Assembly: GCA_028292145.1 (NCBI GenBank)
Contig: JAQGMX010000375.1
Coordinates: forward strand, 1 to 6,835
DNA length: 6,835 bases
Direction of reading: 5' to 3'
Origin: Variovorax sp.
Lineage (GTDB): Bacteria; Pseudomonadota; Gammaproteobacteria; Burkholderiales; Burkholderiaceae_C
This document shows positions 6,530 through 6,835 of this stretch, piece after piece (within the stretch, counting starts at the first letter, position 1; every line of letters begins with the position of its first letter). The notes under the pieces are model-generated. The model made no database searches, was not told the DNA's origin, and worked only from the letters and a program-made list of their open reading frames with translations. Both the position numbers and the translations under genes were made by a program.

Positions 6530-6835
6530 AGTGACCGGCGCATCGACTCCTCAGGTTCCGCCGCATTTCCAGAGCTTTCTGGCTTTCGACTATGGCCAGA
6601 AACGCACCGGCGTCGCCACCGGCAACCGGCTGTTGCGTACCGCCTCTCCGCAACCCACGATCAAGGCCGAGGGCGATGCACGCTTTGCGCAGGTCGAGGC
6701 GCGCATCCAGGAATGGCAGCCCGATGCGCTGGTCATCGGCGTGCCGTACCACCCGGACGGCGCGAGCCATGAGAACACCGTGAAGGCGCAGAAGTTCGCG
6801 CGCCAGCTGCACGGCCGCTTCCGGCTGCCGGTGTA
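6513..6835 (+). CDS. ruvX: RuvX/YqgF family putative pre-16S rRNA nuclease, 3' partial
   Basis: RNase H-fold, Holliday-junction-resolvase-like protein; in E. coli YqgF is implicated in processing the 5' end of 16S rRNA. The first 107 codons are present and the frame is open to the window edge. FDYGQKRTGVATG (25-37) is the first beta strand, with the predicted metal-binding Asp at D26. DALVIGVPYHPDG (71-83) matches the family's VVGLP...DG motif. FARQLHGRFRLPV precedes the missing C-terminal catalytic segment (DER and following residues). Family proteins run about 135-150 residues, so roughly a quarter to a third is cut off. ATG at 6513 overlaps the yqgE stop by 17 bases in another frame; GTG at 6531, one base after that stop, is an alternative and would shorten the variable leader by six residues. 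Neither has a clear ribosome binding site, so coupling to yqgE translation is likely. In many Burkholderiales pyrR and pyrB follow, but they lie outside this window. Confidence 0.93.
   Translation, partial: MPDTPEVTGASTPQVPPHFQSFLAFDYGQKRTGVATGNRLLRTASPQPTIKAEGDARFAQVEARIQEWQPDALVIGVPYHPDGASHENTVKAQKFARQLHGRFRLPV

Overview
The window is high-GC and almost fully coding (only about 15 bases lie outside a coding frame). It looks like a chromosomal segment of a betaproteobacterium, probably Burkholderiales. The reasons are the strong G/C bias at third codon positions, a very long PilL/ChpA-type chemosensory histidine kinase, and a YqgE-RuvX pair whose sequences read like those of Burkholderiales as I remember them (for example PDALVIGVPYHPDG in RuvX). 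No search was run, so the taxon is an inference.

Layout: (1) Bases 1-4410, plus strand: the 3' portion of a giant hybrid CheA-like kinase of the type IV pilus (Pil-Chp) system, with its 5' end cut by the window edge. It carries a run of Hpt-like modules, a CheA dimerisation and ATPase core, a CheW-like domain and a C-terminal receiver domain. (2) Bases 4426-5931, minus strand and convergent with the kinase: a complete class I CPD photolyase (phrB). The 15-base gap holds a GGTYCA hexamer repeat. (3) Bases 5930-6529, plus strand and divergent from phrB: a complete YqgE/AlgH-family protein. The two divergent start codons overlap inside one CATG, at the centre of an imperfect dyad. (4) Bases 6513-6835, plus strand: the 5' part of ruvX (yqgF), overlapping the end of yqgE and running off the window.

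Functionally these are three separate units: surface motility signalling (kinase), light-driven repair of UV-damaged DNA (photolyase), and the conserved yqgE-ruvX pair, of which RuvX is linked to 16S rRNA 5'-end processing. All four genes look intact where visible. I see no tRNA, rRNA, CRISPR array, insertion sequence or phage gene, and no sign of a new multi-gene system. The most unusual feature is the compact divergent phrB/yqgE start region at 5916-5946. The next is the uneven conservation of the phosphorylatable histidine sites in the kinase.
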